Positions 51,233 through 58,914 of a stretch of DNA of 58,914 bases are shown piece by piece. The translations under genes and the position numbers were made by a program. Location of the stretch: the NCBI GenBank assembly GCA_937928545.1, contig CALGJQ010000028.1, forward strand, positions 1 to 58,914, written 5' to 3'. Every line of letters begins with the position of its first letter. The first letter of the stretch is position 1. The stretch is from an uncultured Verrucomicrobiales bacterium. Its GTDB lineage: Bacteria; Verrucomicrobiota; Verrucomicrobiia; Verrucomicrobiales; Akkermansiaceae. Under the pieces are notes generated by a model. The model was not told where the DNA came from, did not search any database, and was given only the letters and a program-made list of their open reading frames with translations.

Positions 51233-53479
51233 TCACTTAGGAATGGTCTCCAGCGCCATCGTCACGATCATGTTGCGGATGTGGAAGCCGGTGTCTTTGA
51301 AGCTTTTGTGGAGCTTATCCATCTTGTCAAAGCCGTAGGCATTGGTGGGCTGTTGGATGAGGTGGTGGAAGAGGTGTTTGAGAAAAGCTCGGTGAGCGTC
51401 GTCGCTCTCGACGGCAAGTTTGGCGAGATCGTGAGGGCCGTTGATGCGGATGGTGTCGAGATCCGGAGTTTCGTAGTCGCTGCTGGTATTAATCGGTTTA
51501 TTCTTTTCGTGAGTGCGGAAGCGGCCGGTGGCGTCGAAGTTTTCGAGGCTGAAGCCGACGGGATTGATGATGGCGTGGCAGGCCATGCAGCTTTCGTCTT
51601 TCGTCAAATGAGTGACCTTTTCGCGCATCGTGAGGTTAGGCTTAAAGTCAGCGTCTTTGAACTCGATGGCATTTGGGGGCGGTTTCAGGAAGCGGCCAAG
51701 GATGTTTCGGCTAAGGTAGACGCCGCGATGGATGGGAGAGGTTTGTTGATGGTAGGAGAAAGCGGTGAGGACGTAGGGGTGGGTGAAAAGGCCGGCGCGT
51801 TTGCGGTCGGGAGTGGGAAGGGATTCAAAGGATCCAGATTTGGGTTTCTCGGTGCCGTAGAATTCTGCGAGGCGATGGTTGAGGAAGACGTTTTGCTCGG
51901 TGAAGAGTCGTCGGTAGTCGGAGCTATCGGTCCAGACGACGCTATTGATAAAGAGATCAAGTGAGGTGCGGAGGTCGGCGATGATTTTTTCGTCGAAGCC
52001 AGGGAAGAGTTTGGGGTCCTTATCGAGGTCTTCTTTCTCGGAGAGATTGAGCCAGTGATGGAAGAAAGTTTTAAGCTTAGCTTTCGCGCGTGGGTCACCG
52101 AGCATCCGCCAGAGTTGGTCTTGGATTTGCTTGGGATTCTGGAGGTGGTTTCGTTTGGCGGCTTCGCGGAGTTGTTTGTCAGGGACGGAATCCCAGACTG
52201 CGAGGGCGAGGTGGGCGGCGGTGCTGTGCTGGTCTGGTTCTCCTTTCTCATTTCGATTGAGAGAGGGGTAGAGGAAGTAAGGTGAAGTGAGAATAAGCAT
52301 GAGGGACCGCTTAGTGGCGGTGTCGCAATCATGGCCGGCTTCTCGGAAAGGGGTGTCGACGTAAATTTGGTGCTGGATCTTGCTGGGAGGGCGACTGAAG
52401 GCTCGCTCGGCAAATTGATGGCAGAATTTCTTCATCTTGTTCCAACGTTCGGCATCATTGTCTTTGGTGCGGGCGAGCTCATTGATATCGTCGAAGATGA
52501 GGGCGGTCGCTTCGATGGCCGCATTGGCAGTGGCTTCGTTCCATGCTTTTGAGATGGATGAACCACGCTCGTATCCGAGAGAGGCGTCATCGGCAGGAAA
52601 AGAGCTTGTGACGATGGCGGCTTCGGTGACGCCATCAGGGAAGAGGGCTTTACTTGGTAGAGGTTCCCAGACTCCGTGGGGACGTTTCCATTCGATGCGG
52701 AATGAAGATTCTTTTTCTTTGAAGCAGAGGAATTCGATGAAAAGTGAAACGGCATGCCCTCCGAGAAGAAAGGTGGATGCTTCGACCTCGCGCATCTTGT
52801 TGCTAGAGGAGACCCAGGCGTCGATGAAGGCGTCTTTTTGGTGGTCCGGTTCGTTAAGATACATGCGCATGCCATTGGGTGAGATCATACGGAAATGGTA
52901 GGTGCCAGTTTCTGGAGGAAGGAGCGAACCGGTCCAAAAAACGGAGTGAGCTTTCGGGTTGAGGTTTTCGATTCCGTGGTCGCTTTTGAGATCGAAGCTA
53001 GGAAGGGGGTCGATGCGCTCGAGGAGCTTACCCTTGCGATCATTCATCTTTTCCTTGTTGAAATAATTTCCACGAAGGCCGTTTTTATCGCCCTGCCAAG
53101 GTCGGTGGCGGAAGGACTGAATGATGTCGGTAATAGCGCGCCGATGTTGATGTTGAGTGAGGCGGAGGAGGTCCTTGCGGACGGGTTTCATCTTTGCCTG
53201 TGCCTCGGGCGAATAGAAAGCGGCGTGCATGTATTCGGCAACGCGGAGGGCGTCGTCATCCACCACGGCCTCTTCGTCATCCTCTGGCATGGATCGGTGG
53301 ATGTATTTTGCGAGAGACTCGACCGATTTTTTGCCAACGAGGGCTTCGTCGTATTCATTGGCGACTCCTTGTCCGCGATCACCGTGGCAGGAAGCGCATT
53401 GCTCCTTGTAGATGACGGCTCCGCGATTGCCACTCACGGGGAGGATGGCAAGGAAGGTCAGAAGGAGCCAAAGGGGCAT
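51233..53479 (-). CDS. DUF1592/DUF1588 c-type cytochrome with PA14-like domain
   Basis: 748 residues. Signal peptide at the N-terminus; CASCH heme site (28-32). A PA14-like region (about 155-290; FWTGSLLPPETGTYHFRM). Then DUF1592 (WDSVPDKQLREAAKRNHLQN) and DUF1588 (NHRLAEFYG; GVYLSRNILGRFLKPPP), with a second heme-type motif CMACH in KDESCMACHAIINPVG and the FDATGRFR motif. This family co-occurs with DUF1552 in PVC bacteria. Probably exported and bound to electron transfer; the substrate is unknown. Confidence 0.9.
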   Translation of the reverse strand: MPLWLLLTFLAILPVSGNRGAVIYKEQCASCHGDRGQGVANEYDEALVGKKSVESLAKYIHRSMPEDDEEAVVDDDALRVAEYMHAAFYSPEAQAKMKPVRKDLLRLTQHQHRRAITDIIQSFRHRPWQGDKNGLRGNYFNKEKMNDRKGKLLERIDPLPSFDLKSDHGIENLNPKAHSVFWTGSLLPPETGTYHFRMISPNGMRMYLNEPDHQKDAFIDAWVSSSNKMREVEASTFLLGGHAVSLFIEFLCFKEKESSFRIEWKRPHGVWEPLPSKALFPDGVTEAAIVTSSFPADDASLGYERGSSISKAWNEATANAAIEATALIFDDINELARTKDNDAERWNKMKKFCHQFAERAFSRPPSKIQHQIYVDTPFREAGHDCDTATKRSLMLILTSPYFLYPSLNRNEKGEPDQHSTAAHLALAVWDSVPDKQLREAAKRNHLQNPKQIQDQLWRMLGDPRAKAKLKTFFHHWLNLSEKEDLDKDPKLFPGFDEKIIADLRTSLDLFINSVVWTDSSDYRRLFTEQNVFLNHRLAEFYGTEKPKSGSFESLPTPDRKRAGLFTHPYVLTAFSYHQQTSPIHRGVYLSRNILGRFLKPPPNAIEFKDADFKPNLTMREKVTHLTKDESCMACHAIINPVGFSLENFDATGRFRTHEKNKPINTSSDYETPDLDTIRINGPHDLAKLAVESDDAHRAFLKHLFHHLIQQPTNAYGFDKMDKLHKSFKDTGFHIRNMIVTMALETIPK

Positions 53480-53589
53480 TGTTCTTTTACGGGAACAGAA
53501 TGTATTTGTTTCAGAGGAATATTTTTGGAGGGACTTGGTAGGGGGCGATTAGAAATCTGTGTTGAAATTCTGGGGTTGTGGGTTTTGGG

Positions 53590-53717
53590 AAATCTTCAAG
53601 AATTTTTCTTAATCTTCATAAATCTGTGTTGAAGATTTAAGGAGGGGTTGAGGGGGAGAGCTGACGGTGATTTTTTACACAGATTTATGAGGATGGGGGC
53701 GTGATTCTTGAAGATTT
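53590..53717. repeat. Intergenic inverted repeat
   Basis: The left arm 53590-53629 and right arm 53677-53717 are inverted repeats: AAATCTTCAAGAAT and TCATAAATCTGTGT match in both, with a variable linker of 11 or so bases. A partial third copy of AAATCTGTGTTGAA starts near 53553. This AATCTGTGT/AAGATT-rich type of spacer is not coding. It fills most of the 307-bp gap between the DUF1592 and sulfatase genes. Confidence 0.75.
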
Positions 53718-53727
53718 GTAGGGGGCG

Positions 53728-53755
53728 GGGAGGACACTTTCCAAAGTGTCCTCCC
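53728..53755. terminator. Perfect hairpin downstream of the sulfatase gene
   Basis: GGGAGGACACTTT and AAAGTGTCCTCCC pair perfectly around CC. It lies 32 bp after the sulfatase stop. There is no T tract, so it is either a non-canonical stop signal or a small repeat element. Confidence 0.5.
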
Positions 53756-53786
53756 TTGGGGAAAGTGAGGGCGCTGTGGCTCCTTC

Positions 53787-55259
53787 TTATTCGTCGTAGA
53801 GGGGGAGTTTGTTTCGCTCGCTAGGGCTGCGGTCGTTTTTGAAGGTGTTTTCGAGCCGAGTTACGATCTCAGCTTCGGTCTTGGCGAGGTTTTTGGCTTC
53901 GGCGGGATCGTTTTGAAGATTGTAGAGTTCCCAAGGGCCGGGCTTTTTTGATTTGGCCTTTTGACGGACTGCTTTCCAGGGGAAATCGATGACGGCGAGG
54001 TGGCCGCCGTAGCCGTGAAATTCCCAGATCATGGGTTTGCTACGTTTGAAGTCTCCTTTGGTGAGCGCGGGGGTGAGGTCGGTTCCGTCAAGATCCGCGG
54101 GGGCTTCGGTTTTGGCGAGGGCACAGAAGGTGGGGAACCAGTCTGGGAAATAGGAGGGGGCTGAAGTGCTGCTGCCCGCTTCGATCTTTCCGGGCCAGCG
54201 GACGATAGCGGGGACGCGAATACCACCTTCATTGACGGAGCCTTTCCAGCCTCGGAGTCCAGCGGTGGAGTTGAAAAAGGCGGCGTCGACTCCCCCGATG
54301 TGGAATTTGGGATCTTGGCCAGGGTGAGTGGTGCCGTTGTCGGAGGTGAAGACGACGATGGTGTTTTTTTCGAGACCGAGTTTCTTGAGTCGGTCGAGAA
54401 TGCTCCCAACGTGTTCATCGAGGTCTGAGATCATGGCAGCGTAGCCAGCGCGCGGGCGTGGGTGTGGAATGTATCCGTTCTGGCCGCGATAAGGGCCTTT
54501 TTGCTCGTCCCATTCTTTTGGGTATCGGTTGATCCATTCTTGGGGCGGATGCATCGAGACATGGGGTTCGACAAAGGGAAGGTAGAGGAAGAAGGGCTTC
54601 TTTTGATTTTCGTCGAGGAATTCGAGGGCTTCCTCGAGGATGCGGTCGGGGGCGTAGGTTTGGTCGCGGTAGTCGTCGGCTTTGACTGCGCCATTGGGTT
54701 TTCGGGAATGACCGGGGATTGGGTTTTCGTTAATGGTTTCGATTTTTTCATCGTCATCGAGAAATGGAGGGAAGAAGGAATGGGCGTTGCGTTGGCAATT
54801 GTAGCCGTAGAAGCGTTCGAAGCCTTGCTTGATGGGCGAGCCGCTGGTGTCGGTGGGGCCGAGTCCCCATTTTCCAAAGCCTCCACTGACGTAGCCGCCT
54901 TTTTGGAGGGTTTCAGCAAGAGTGACGGCATCAGCAGTGATGGGCCATTGGCCAGGGAATTTACGGCCGTTTTTGGAGTCTCCGTTTGAGCGGATCTCGG
55001 CATGGCCAAGGTGGCGGCCGGTGAGGAGGACGCAGCGAGCGGGAGCGCAGACGGGGGCTCCGGTGTAGTGGTGAGTGAACTTGATCCCTTCGCTGGCGAG
55101 GCGGTCAATGTTGGGGGTCTTGATTTTCTTTTGGCCGTAGCAGCCGAGTTCTCCGTAGCCAAGATCATCGGCAAGGATGAAGACGATGTTGGGCCGCTGC
55201 GCGGCAAATCCTAAATTCGAAATGAGAAATTCTAAAATCAGGAAAGAGGGAAAGTTCAT
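53787..55259 (-). CDS. Sulfatase (formylglycine-dependent, exported)
   Basis: 490 residues, signal peptide at the N-terminus. The sulfatase start PNIVFILADDLGYGELGCYG has the metal-binding DD. The modification site is CAPAR (71-75), where Cys becomes formylglycine. Also seen are TSDNGTTHP and a second metal ligand region. It hydrolyses sulfate esters of polysaccharides or lipids; the substrate is unknown. Sulfatases are abundant in marine Verrucomicrobia. No sulfatase-modifying factor is in the window. Confidence 0.92.
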   Translation of the reverse strand: MNFPSFLILEFLISNLGFAAQRPNIVFILADDLGYGELGCYGQKKIKTPNIDRLASEGIKFTHHYTGAPVCAPARCVLLTGRHLGHAEIRSNGDSKNGRKFPGQWPITADAVTLAETLQKGGYVSGGFGKWGLGPTDTSGSPIKQGFERFYGYNCQRNAHSFFPPFLDDDEKIETINENPIPGHSRKPNGAVKADDYRDQTYAPDRILEEALEFLDENQKKPFFLYLPFVEPHVSMHPPQEWINRYPKEWDEQKGPYRGQNGYIPHPRPRAGYAAMISDLDEHVGSILDRLKKLGLEKNTIVVFTSDNGTTHPGQDPKFHIGGVDAAFFNSTAGLRGWKGSVNEGGIRVPAIVRWPGKIEAGSSTSAPSYFPDWFPTFCALAKTEAPADLDGTDLTPALTKGDFKRSKPMIWEFHGYGGHLAVIDFPWKAVRQKAKSKKPGPWELYNLQNDPAEAKNLAKTEAEIVTRLENTFKNDRSPSERNKLPLYDE

Positions 55260-55306
55260 CTAGGGAAGATAGACAGGGATCGGAGGGAATTGAACTTTGA
55301 ATTTCA

Positions 55307-55903
55307 ATGGATCCACCGATAGAAGGGGACATGCGGAAACGAGCAGGAGAAGCGCGGGATAATCGGCACGCGAGGCCGCGAGGTGAGCGGGAGGCGAAGC
55401 CGAAGAATGAAGGGGACTTGCAAGAAATTTTAGATGGGGTGGAGGCTCCGCTTTTGTTGATTCTGGATTGTGTGCAGGATCCGAATAATTTGGGTGCGAT
55501 TTTGCGGACGGCGGATGGAGCGGGGGTGGATGCAGTGATTGCGCCGAAGGATAAGGCGGTTGGGCTGACAGATACGGTGCGCCGGGTCGCGGTGGGGGCG
55601 GCGGATAGTGTGCCATTTGTCAAAGTGACGAATTTGGCTCGGACGATGCGGGATTTGAAGGAGCGGGGAGTTTGGTTGGTGGGGACATCGGATCAGGCGA
55701 CGCAGTCACTCTATGAAACTGATTTGAAAGGGCCGATTGCAATTGTGATGGGGCGTGAAGGCGAAGGGATGCGTCAGCTGACTGAGAAGGAATGCGATTT
55801 TTTGATTAAGTTCCCGATGAAGGGGAAGGTGGAGTGCTTGAACGTGAGTGTGTCGGCGGCGGTTTGTCTTTATGAAGCGGTGAGACAGCGGGAGGTGTCG
55901 TGA
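55307..55903 (+). CDS. rlmB: RlmB/TrmH-family rRNA 2'-O-methyltransferase
   Basis: 198 residues. SPOUT signatures appear: [27 protein letters not shown] and [13 protein letters not shown], the knotted SAM site. It lacks the L30e-like N-terminal domain of full-length RlmB (about 245); instead, the first 40 residues are very basic and charged ([20 protein letters not shown]). The target may be G2251 of 23S rRNA; TrmH-type tRNA target is the alternative. It overlaps the next gene by 4 nt (GTGA). Confidence 0.85.
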   Translation: MDPPIEGDMRKRAGEARDNRHARPRGEREAKPKNEGDLQEILDGVEAPLLLILDCVQDPNNLGAILRTADGAGVDAVIAPKDKAVGLTDTVRRVAVGAADSVPFVKVTNLARTMRDLKERGVWLVGTSDQATQSLYETDLKGPIAIVMGREGEGMRQLTEKECDFLIKFPMKGKVECLNVSVSAAVCLYEAVRQREVS

Positions 55904-56694
55904 GAACGCGGATTATATCGGACCTGCATTTGGGACATGGGGCTTCGAAGTTGAGATCCCCCGAGATGTTGTTGCCGATTTTTGAGGAGGTGGATCATTT
56001 GATCTTAGCGGGTGATGTGTGGCAGCAGCGGAAAGTGGGACCGGGTCGTGAGGTGGCACGTCAAATGTACGAGACTCTTCTGAGTTTGGCTGAGGAGCGG
56101 GGAATTGAAGTGGAGGTTTTGAGGGGGAATCATGATCCAGAGGGTGGGAAAGGGGTGACTTGGTTAGTTGAGAAAGCAGTCTTGGTGACACATGGGGATG
56201 CGGTTTACGACGATGCCACGCCTTGGTCTCGGGAGATTGGGAGGTATCGGAAGGAAGTTGAAGCGGTGGTGGAGAAGTATGAGTCGCAGAGTCATCTCGC
56301 GGCCGCTTGCGCGGATCGTGCGAAGGAAATCGCGCTCACCTTGAAGGTCGTCCCTTTGCCGAAGTTACCTCCGCCGTTTAATTTTTTTGCGACAGCGCTT
56401 TGGCCGCCGAGTCGGACCTTTGAGATGCTCCGGGTTTGGTTGGGGATGGGGAAGCGGGGCTTGCGATTTTTAGAGGAGTCTGGAGAAGGCGCGAAAGTGC
56501 TGATTTGTGGTCATTTCCACCAAGCGGGGATTTGGGAAGAGGGCGGGAAGTTGTTCGTGAATACGGGGTCCTTTATGAAGGGGAGTCGGGCTTGGGCGGT
56601 GGATTTGAAGGAGGATCGAATGACGGCGAGAGAGTTGGTTCTTCGGGAGGGGAAGTTTGGGCTGGGAGAAGTGAAAGGGCGTTGGCTTCTTTGA
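55900..56694 (+). CDS. UDP-2,3-diacylglucosamine diphosphatase-like metallophosphoesterase
   Basis: 264 residues from GTG 55900. Calcineurin-like motifs are ISDLHLGHG (D-x-H), LAGDVW (GD), RGNHDPEG (GNHD), VTHGD and CGHFHQAG (GHxH). It resembles LpxH-type or general metallophosphoesterases; the middle part with [15 protein letters not shown] is unusual. It lies immediately before the array B leader. The exact substrate is unknown. Confidence 0.82.
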   Translation: MRTRIISDLHLGHGASKLRSPEMLLPIFEEVDHLILAGDVWQQRKVGPGREVARQMYETLLSLAEERGIEVEVLRGNHDPEGGKGVTWLVEKAVLVTHGDAVYDDATPWSREIGRYRKEVEAVVEKYESQSHLAAACADRAKEIALTLKVVPLPKLPPPFNFFATALWPPSRTFEMLRVWLGMGKRGLRFLEESGEGAKVLICGHFHQAGIWEEGGKLFVNTGSFMKGSRAWAVDLKEDRMTARELVLREGKFGLGEVKGRWLL

Positions 56695-56823
56695 GAAAGA
56701 GGGGATGAGCTAAAGCACGGAACTGATTACTGATTTTGGCTTCAGAACCAACACCTTAATCAATCGAGAGTGTGTTGATATCGAGGGGGATTGGTCCGAG
56801 GTTTTGAGTTCTCGAAATACGGC

Positions 56824-56940
56824 CTGATATAGAAACACTTTTTCTGGTTATTCTTGATGCAATAAGGAATTGGCTCACTCTATTCCCCGTAGCTACGATG
56901 GTGATATCGCTCCCAGTAGGGCTACTAATAAACACTGTTC
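56824..56940 (+). other. Putative attI-like/promoter leader of cassette array B
   Basis: 117 bp, the second copy of the leader at 11596. The last 37 bases match 32 of 37, including the exact GTAGGGCTACTAATAAA block. Here it ends in GTT (56938-56940) followed by CTGC, the expected G/TT insertion point, and the first cassette ORF starts 9 bases later. A possible promoter (TTGGCT, 18 bp, TACGAT) lies at 56871-56900. No integrase gene lies upstream; 56695-56823 show nothing recognisable. Confidence 0.52.
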
Positions 56941-56948
56941 TGCTGAAA

Positions 56949-57443
56949 ATGAAGGCACTCCATCCAATCCTTAAATCGTTGGATCGATCGATCATTCGTG
57001 ACTTCCGAGACGGGAAGGAGTCTCTAAGAGTTGGACCTTTCGAAGTGATTGTTTCCAGTGAATTGAGTGGGCAATACACGAAGAAGATTAGTTCTTTTTG
57101 GGAACCTATCGAAACTCACTACATCGGACATTTTATTTCGAGATACATTGATGGTTTTGTGGCTCTTCCCGATGATTCAGCACTTTTCGGATTTCACCCG
57201 ATTAGTCCTAATCTTCGTCTCTTTCAGAGTTTTTCTGACATCACTCCAGCTGGTCTTTGCCGCTATGGTTTGAGACGCGCAATTTACCTTCGACAGAATG
57301 CACTTAAGGTAAGGAGAAATATATTCACGAAGGGAAGGATCGCTCGGCGGACCACTGAATTTGTCTTACGTGGTTCAATAGGAAGGAAGATCGACTCACT
57401 TTATGCCGTGAAAGCAGAACAAGACGGAGAATCTGACGGCTGA
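56949..57443 (+). CDS. Unknown protein, first cassette of array B
   Basis: 164 residues from ATG 56949; the frame is open upstream but enters the leader. No signal peptide or TM. It contains IIRDFRDGKESLRVGPFEVI and many aromatic residues. The codons and base composition look more AT-rich than the flanking chromosomal genes. The last residues (EQDGESDG) are encoded by the attC-like site itself, as often seen in cassette ORFs. No family recognised. Confidence 0.65.
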   Translation: MKALHPILKSLDRSIIRDFRDGKESLRVGPFEVIVSSELSGQYTKKISSFWEPIETHYIGHFISRYIDGFVALPDDSALFGFHPISPNLRLFQSFSDITPAGLCRYGLRRAIYLRQNALKVRRNIFTKGRIARRTTEFVLRGSIGRKIDSLYAVKAEQDGESDG

Positions 57444-57536
57444 CCGCTTGTAAAGTTGAGTTTTTTGATTAGAAGGAGTTGAAGAGGAAGGCGGAGTGGC
57501 ATGTCGGTCAGCCGCAGATTGCCTCAAACGTTCGGC
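57414..57536 (+). other. attC-like recombination site 2 (type II)
   Basis: 123 bp. The 5' box GCAGAAC (57414-57420) and 3' box GTTCGGC (57530-57536). CGGCTGACCG (57437-57446) pairs perfectly with CGGTCAGCCG (57505-57514), and AATCTG pairs with CAGATT outside it, leaving one bulged A, a typical extrahelical base. The next ORF begins 6 bases after the 3' box. The body (CCGCTTGTAAAGTTGAG) is shared with site 4. Confidence 0.78.
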
Positions 57537-57542
57537 AAGAAA

Positions 57543-57905
57543 ATGAAAACACTCGTCGCGTCTGCATTGATTCTCCCATTCATATTAGCCAGTTGCGGAA
57601 CCATATACAGCTTACCGGGCCACAACGGATCCAACGAAAATCACCCTCCTGATGTGACAATGGTTCTTGGAGAAAAGCGGAGAATTGTAGCTGCCGGGTT
57701 TGAACGATTTGGCATAGCCATGCCTCCCTACCTTTTCGTCGAGGTTGAAGATCCAAACGTAGTGAGTGTTGAAGGTGAGGGGTGGACAGGATATTTGGTC
57801 CCAAAATCGACGGGAACCACAAGAGTAAGATACAATAAAAATGACACTTCTTCTGAGAATGTCGGGTTTGAGGTAACTGTAAAAAAAGAGAGCCGAACAA
57901 GATGA
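57543..57905 (+). CDS. Small lipoprotein, second cassette of array B
   Basis: 120 residues from ATG 57543. N-terminus MKTLVASALILPFILASC with an ASC lipobox, so it is probably lipidated by Lgt. The mature part is a small beta-rich domain (VTMVLGEKRRIVAAGFERFG; YLVPKSTGTTRVRYN) of about 100 residues, reminiscent of Ig/BIG-type folds, not assigned. It ends inside the next attC-like site. Confidence 0.72.
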   Translation: MKTLVASALILPFILASCGTIYSLPGHNGSNENHPPDVTMVLGEKRRIVAAGFERFGIAMPPYLFVEVEDPNVVSVEGEGWTGYLVPKSTGTTRVRYNKNDTSSENVGFEVTVKKESRTR

Positions 57906-57992
57906 GACAGACCGAGGCCTTTCGCTCTGGCAGTTCATTTTTGGATCCACGTTTTACGTTCGCTCGGGCGCGCCTGCTCTGATACGTTCTGT
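57892..57992 (+). other. attC-like recombination site 3 (type I)
   Basis: 101 bp. The 5' box GCCGAAC (57892-57898) and 3' box GTTCTGT (57986-57992). The central part CGCTCTGGCAGTT and CGTTCGCTCG is shared with site 1 in array A. The stem pairing is weaker here than in sites 2 and 4. The next ORF begins 10 bases after the 3' box. Confidence 0.68.
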
Positions 57993-58002
57993 CCCAAAAT
58001 AG

Positions 58003-58377
58003 ATGACGACTGCGACAATATGGATACCACAGATTTCATTTATTTTCCTCGGTGTATTTTTCGCGAAGCGTTGGATAGTGGTGCCATCACCATCGATCAC
58101 AAAATTCCCGCGAAGCCTGAGAATTTTTTTGTTCCTTCTTTTGTGCTGGATCGGAACATTCGCGGTGTCGGCGGTTGCGAATAGAATTGGATTTCTAGTT
58201 AGCGATGGCGTCGCCTATGATGAAGGTGTCGAGGTCCCTTATGACGTCATACACGATGGAGTGGGTGACAACGTGGTTAATCTCTTTTTAGGCTGGAGCT
58301 CAGGATTGGTCTTCTGGGGGATCGCGTGCTTGGCATGGAAACAGCCGACAGAACAAGACGGAGAATCCGACAGCTGA
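58003..58377 (+). CDS. Membrane protein, third cassette of array B
   Basis: 124 residues from ATG 58003. Hydrophobic segments: IPQISFIFLGVFFA, LRIFLFLLLCWIGTFAVSAV and LFLGWSSGLVFWGIACLA, probably three TM. The last residues (EQDGESDS) come from the attC-like site and match the tail of the first cassette protein. No family recognised. Confidence 0.66.
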   Translation: MTTATIWIPQISFIFLGVFFAKRWIVVPSPSITKFPRSLRIFLFLLLCWIGTFAVSAVANRIGFLVSDGVAYDEGVEVPYDVIHDGVGDNVVNLFLGWSSGLVFWGIACLAWKQPTEQDGESDS

Positions 58378-58474
58378 CCGCTTGTAAAGTTGAGTTTTTA
58401 AAGGTATGAGGAAGTGAAGGGGGAAAGCGCATCTGGCAATTCGGTCAGCTGCCGGATTACCTCTAACGTTGTGC
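58348..58474 (+). other. attC-like recombination site 4 (type II)
   Basis: 127 bp. The 5' box ACAGAAC (58348-58354) and 3' box GTTGTGC (58468-58474). CAGCTGACCG (58371-58380) pairs with CGGTCAGCTG (58442-58451), and AATCCG with CGGATT outside, leaving an A/C mismatch at the place of the bulge in site 2. The next ORF starts 7 bases later. It shares the CCGCTTGTAAAGTTGAG block with site 2. Confidence 0.78.
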
Positions 58475-58481
58475 AATAAAA

Positions 58482-58914
58482 ATGAAAGTGCTGATAACCA
58501 TGTCCTTTGTGATGCTGTTAACTTTCGTCGCAGCGTTAGGATCGCAAGATGCTGTGCAGGAGTTGGAAGAAGACGAGAAAGAACGGGTTTCTACTTGGAA
58601 GCGCGGCGATAAAGTTATCCTTATTGTCTCTTCTCCTAAGTCGAAAGACCCAAAGATCACCGTACAACAAATAATGTTCAACGGGAAACGAGTAATGACG
58701 CTCGTAGAATTGGATGGCAAACTTAGTTTCACCCTTGAACTAGAGAGGTCGGTGGTGCCTGGTGTTGATTTTGACGAGAAAGGAAAAATCATTGGGGTAG
58801 CACTTTACGACAAAAGTAGACGTCTGGTTGAGACATACAAAGCAACTGACAATGTCCTTAGCCCAGTAATGGGGACAGAACTCGATCAGATTCAATCGTT
58901 AACTTCTGATGTTG
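58482..58914 (+). CDS. Exported protein, fourth cassette of array B, partial
   Basis: ATG 58482 and open to the window edge (144 codons). N-terminal signal peptide (MKVLITMSFVMLLTFVAALG), then an acidic stretch (ELEEDEKER) and beta strands (GDKVILIVSSPKSKDPKITV). No family recognised. Its 3' end and the next attC-like site lie beyond the window. Confidence 0.65.
   Translation, partial: MKVLITMSFVMLLTFVAALGSQDAVQELEEDEKERVSTWKRGDKVILIVSSPKSKDPKITVQQIMFNGKRVMTLVELDGKLSFTLELERSVVPGVDFDEKGKIIGVALYDKSRRLVETYKATDNVLSPVMGTELDQIQSLTSDV

Noticed and set aside
56756..57079. Minus-strand ORF across leader B that might encode an integrase remnant
   Set aside because: No tyrosine-recombinase motifs (RHRY boxes) and it crosses the conserved leader and the start of the first cassette; likely a shadow frame.

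Overview
This window most resembles a chromosomal segment of a verrucomicrobial (PVC-group) bacterium. The pointers are families typical of that group: a DUF1080 / TIGR02604-like dehydrogenase / heme-domain fusion, a DUF1592/DUF1588 cytochrome with a DUF1552 Tat protein, a formylglycine sulfatase, a PEP-CTERM protein, a TIGR02597-like protein, a DUF5069-like protein and a eukaryote-type Ser/Thr kinase. This placement is inference from family content; no rRNA or ribosomal protein gene lies in the window.

Layout. 1-7.2 kb: a truncated Ser/Thr kinase, tRNA-Ser(GGA), the large DUF1080 fusion, a 216-bp imperfect palindrome, type II NADH dehydrogenase and a secreted unknown. 7.2-10.9 kb: overlapping recJ-recG. 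10.9-13.9 kb: an accessory island with a DinJ-like/MazF-like toxin-antitoxin pair, a putative integron array (array A) and a second toxin-antitoxin pair. 14-29.8 kb: housekeeping genes (rlmI-like, ftsH, trxB, ribE, a Na+/H+ antiporter, a DUF58/transglutaminase pair, a UvrD-type helicase), a Lys/Ala-rich basic protein and a VapBC pair. 29.8-31.6 kb: two exported proteins. 31.7-34.5 kb: an iscA-hscB-hscA operon. 34.5-37 kb: two related zinc-ribbon/TM or basic/TM proteins. 37-43.8 kb, mostly minus strand: gltX-aroE, an HTH protein, a LysM protein, and an lptF/G - unknown - dus operon. 43.8-49.2 kb: a repeat protein, a dicarboxylate symporter, a Ca2+/Na+ exchanger and lgt. 49.2-55.3 kb: DUF1552 and DUF1592 genes split by a VapBC pair, an intergenic repeat, and a sulfatase. 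55.3-56.7 kb: an rlmB-like gene and a phosphoesterase.

The most interesting content is at 11.6-12.9 kb and 56.8 kb to the right edge. Each locus starts with a 117-bp leader of identical length; the last 37 bases match at 32 positions between the two. Each leader ends in a GTY triplet, followed about 9-15 bases later by an ORF. The ORFs are separated by 101-127-bp sites that look like integron attC recombination sites: an RYYYAAC-like 5' box, a 3' GTT box, and in two of them long stems with a bulged or mismatched base. I read these as two gene-cassette arrays in one chromosome with duplicated attI-like platforms and no integrase gene in the window. Array A carries a CBS-domain protein with a C-terminal HEPN-like RxxxxH motif. 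Array B carries a soluble unknown, a lipoprotein, a membrane protein and the start of an exported protein.

Four toxin-antitoxin pairs occur in 58.9 kb: DinJ/MazF-like, RelE/ParE-like and two VapBC. Both VapB genes have a short perfect inverted repeat at the start codon that may be an autoregulatory operator.
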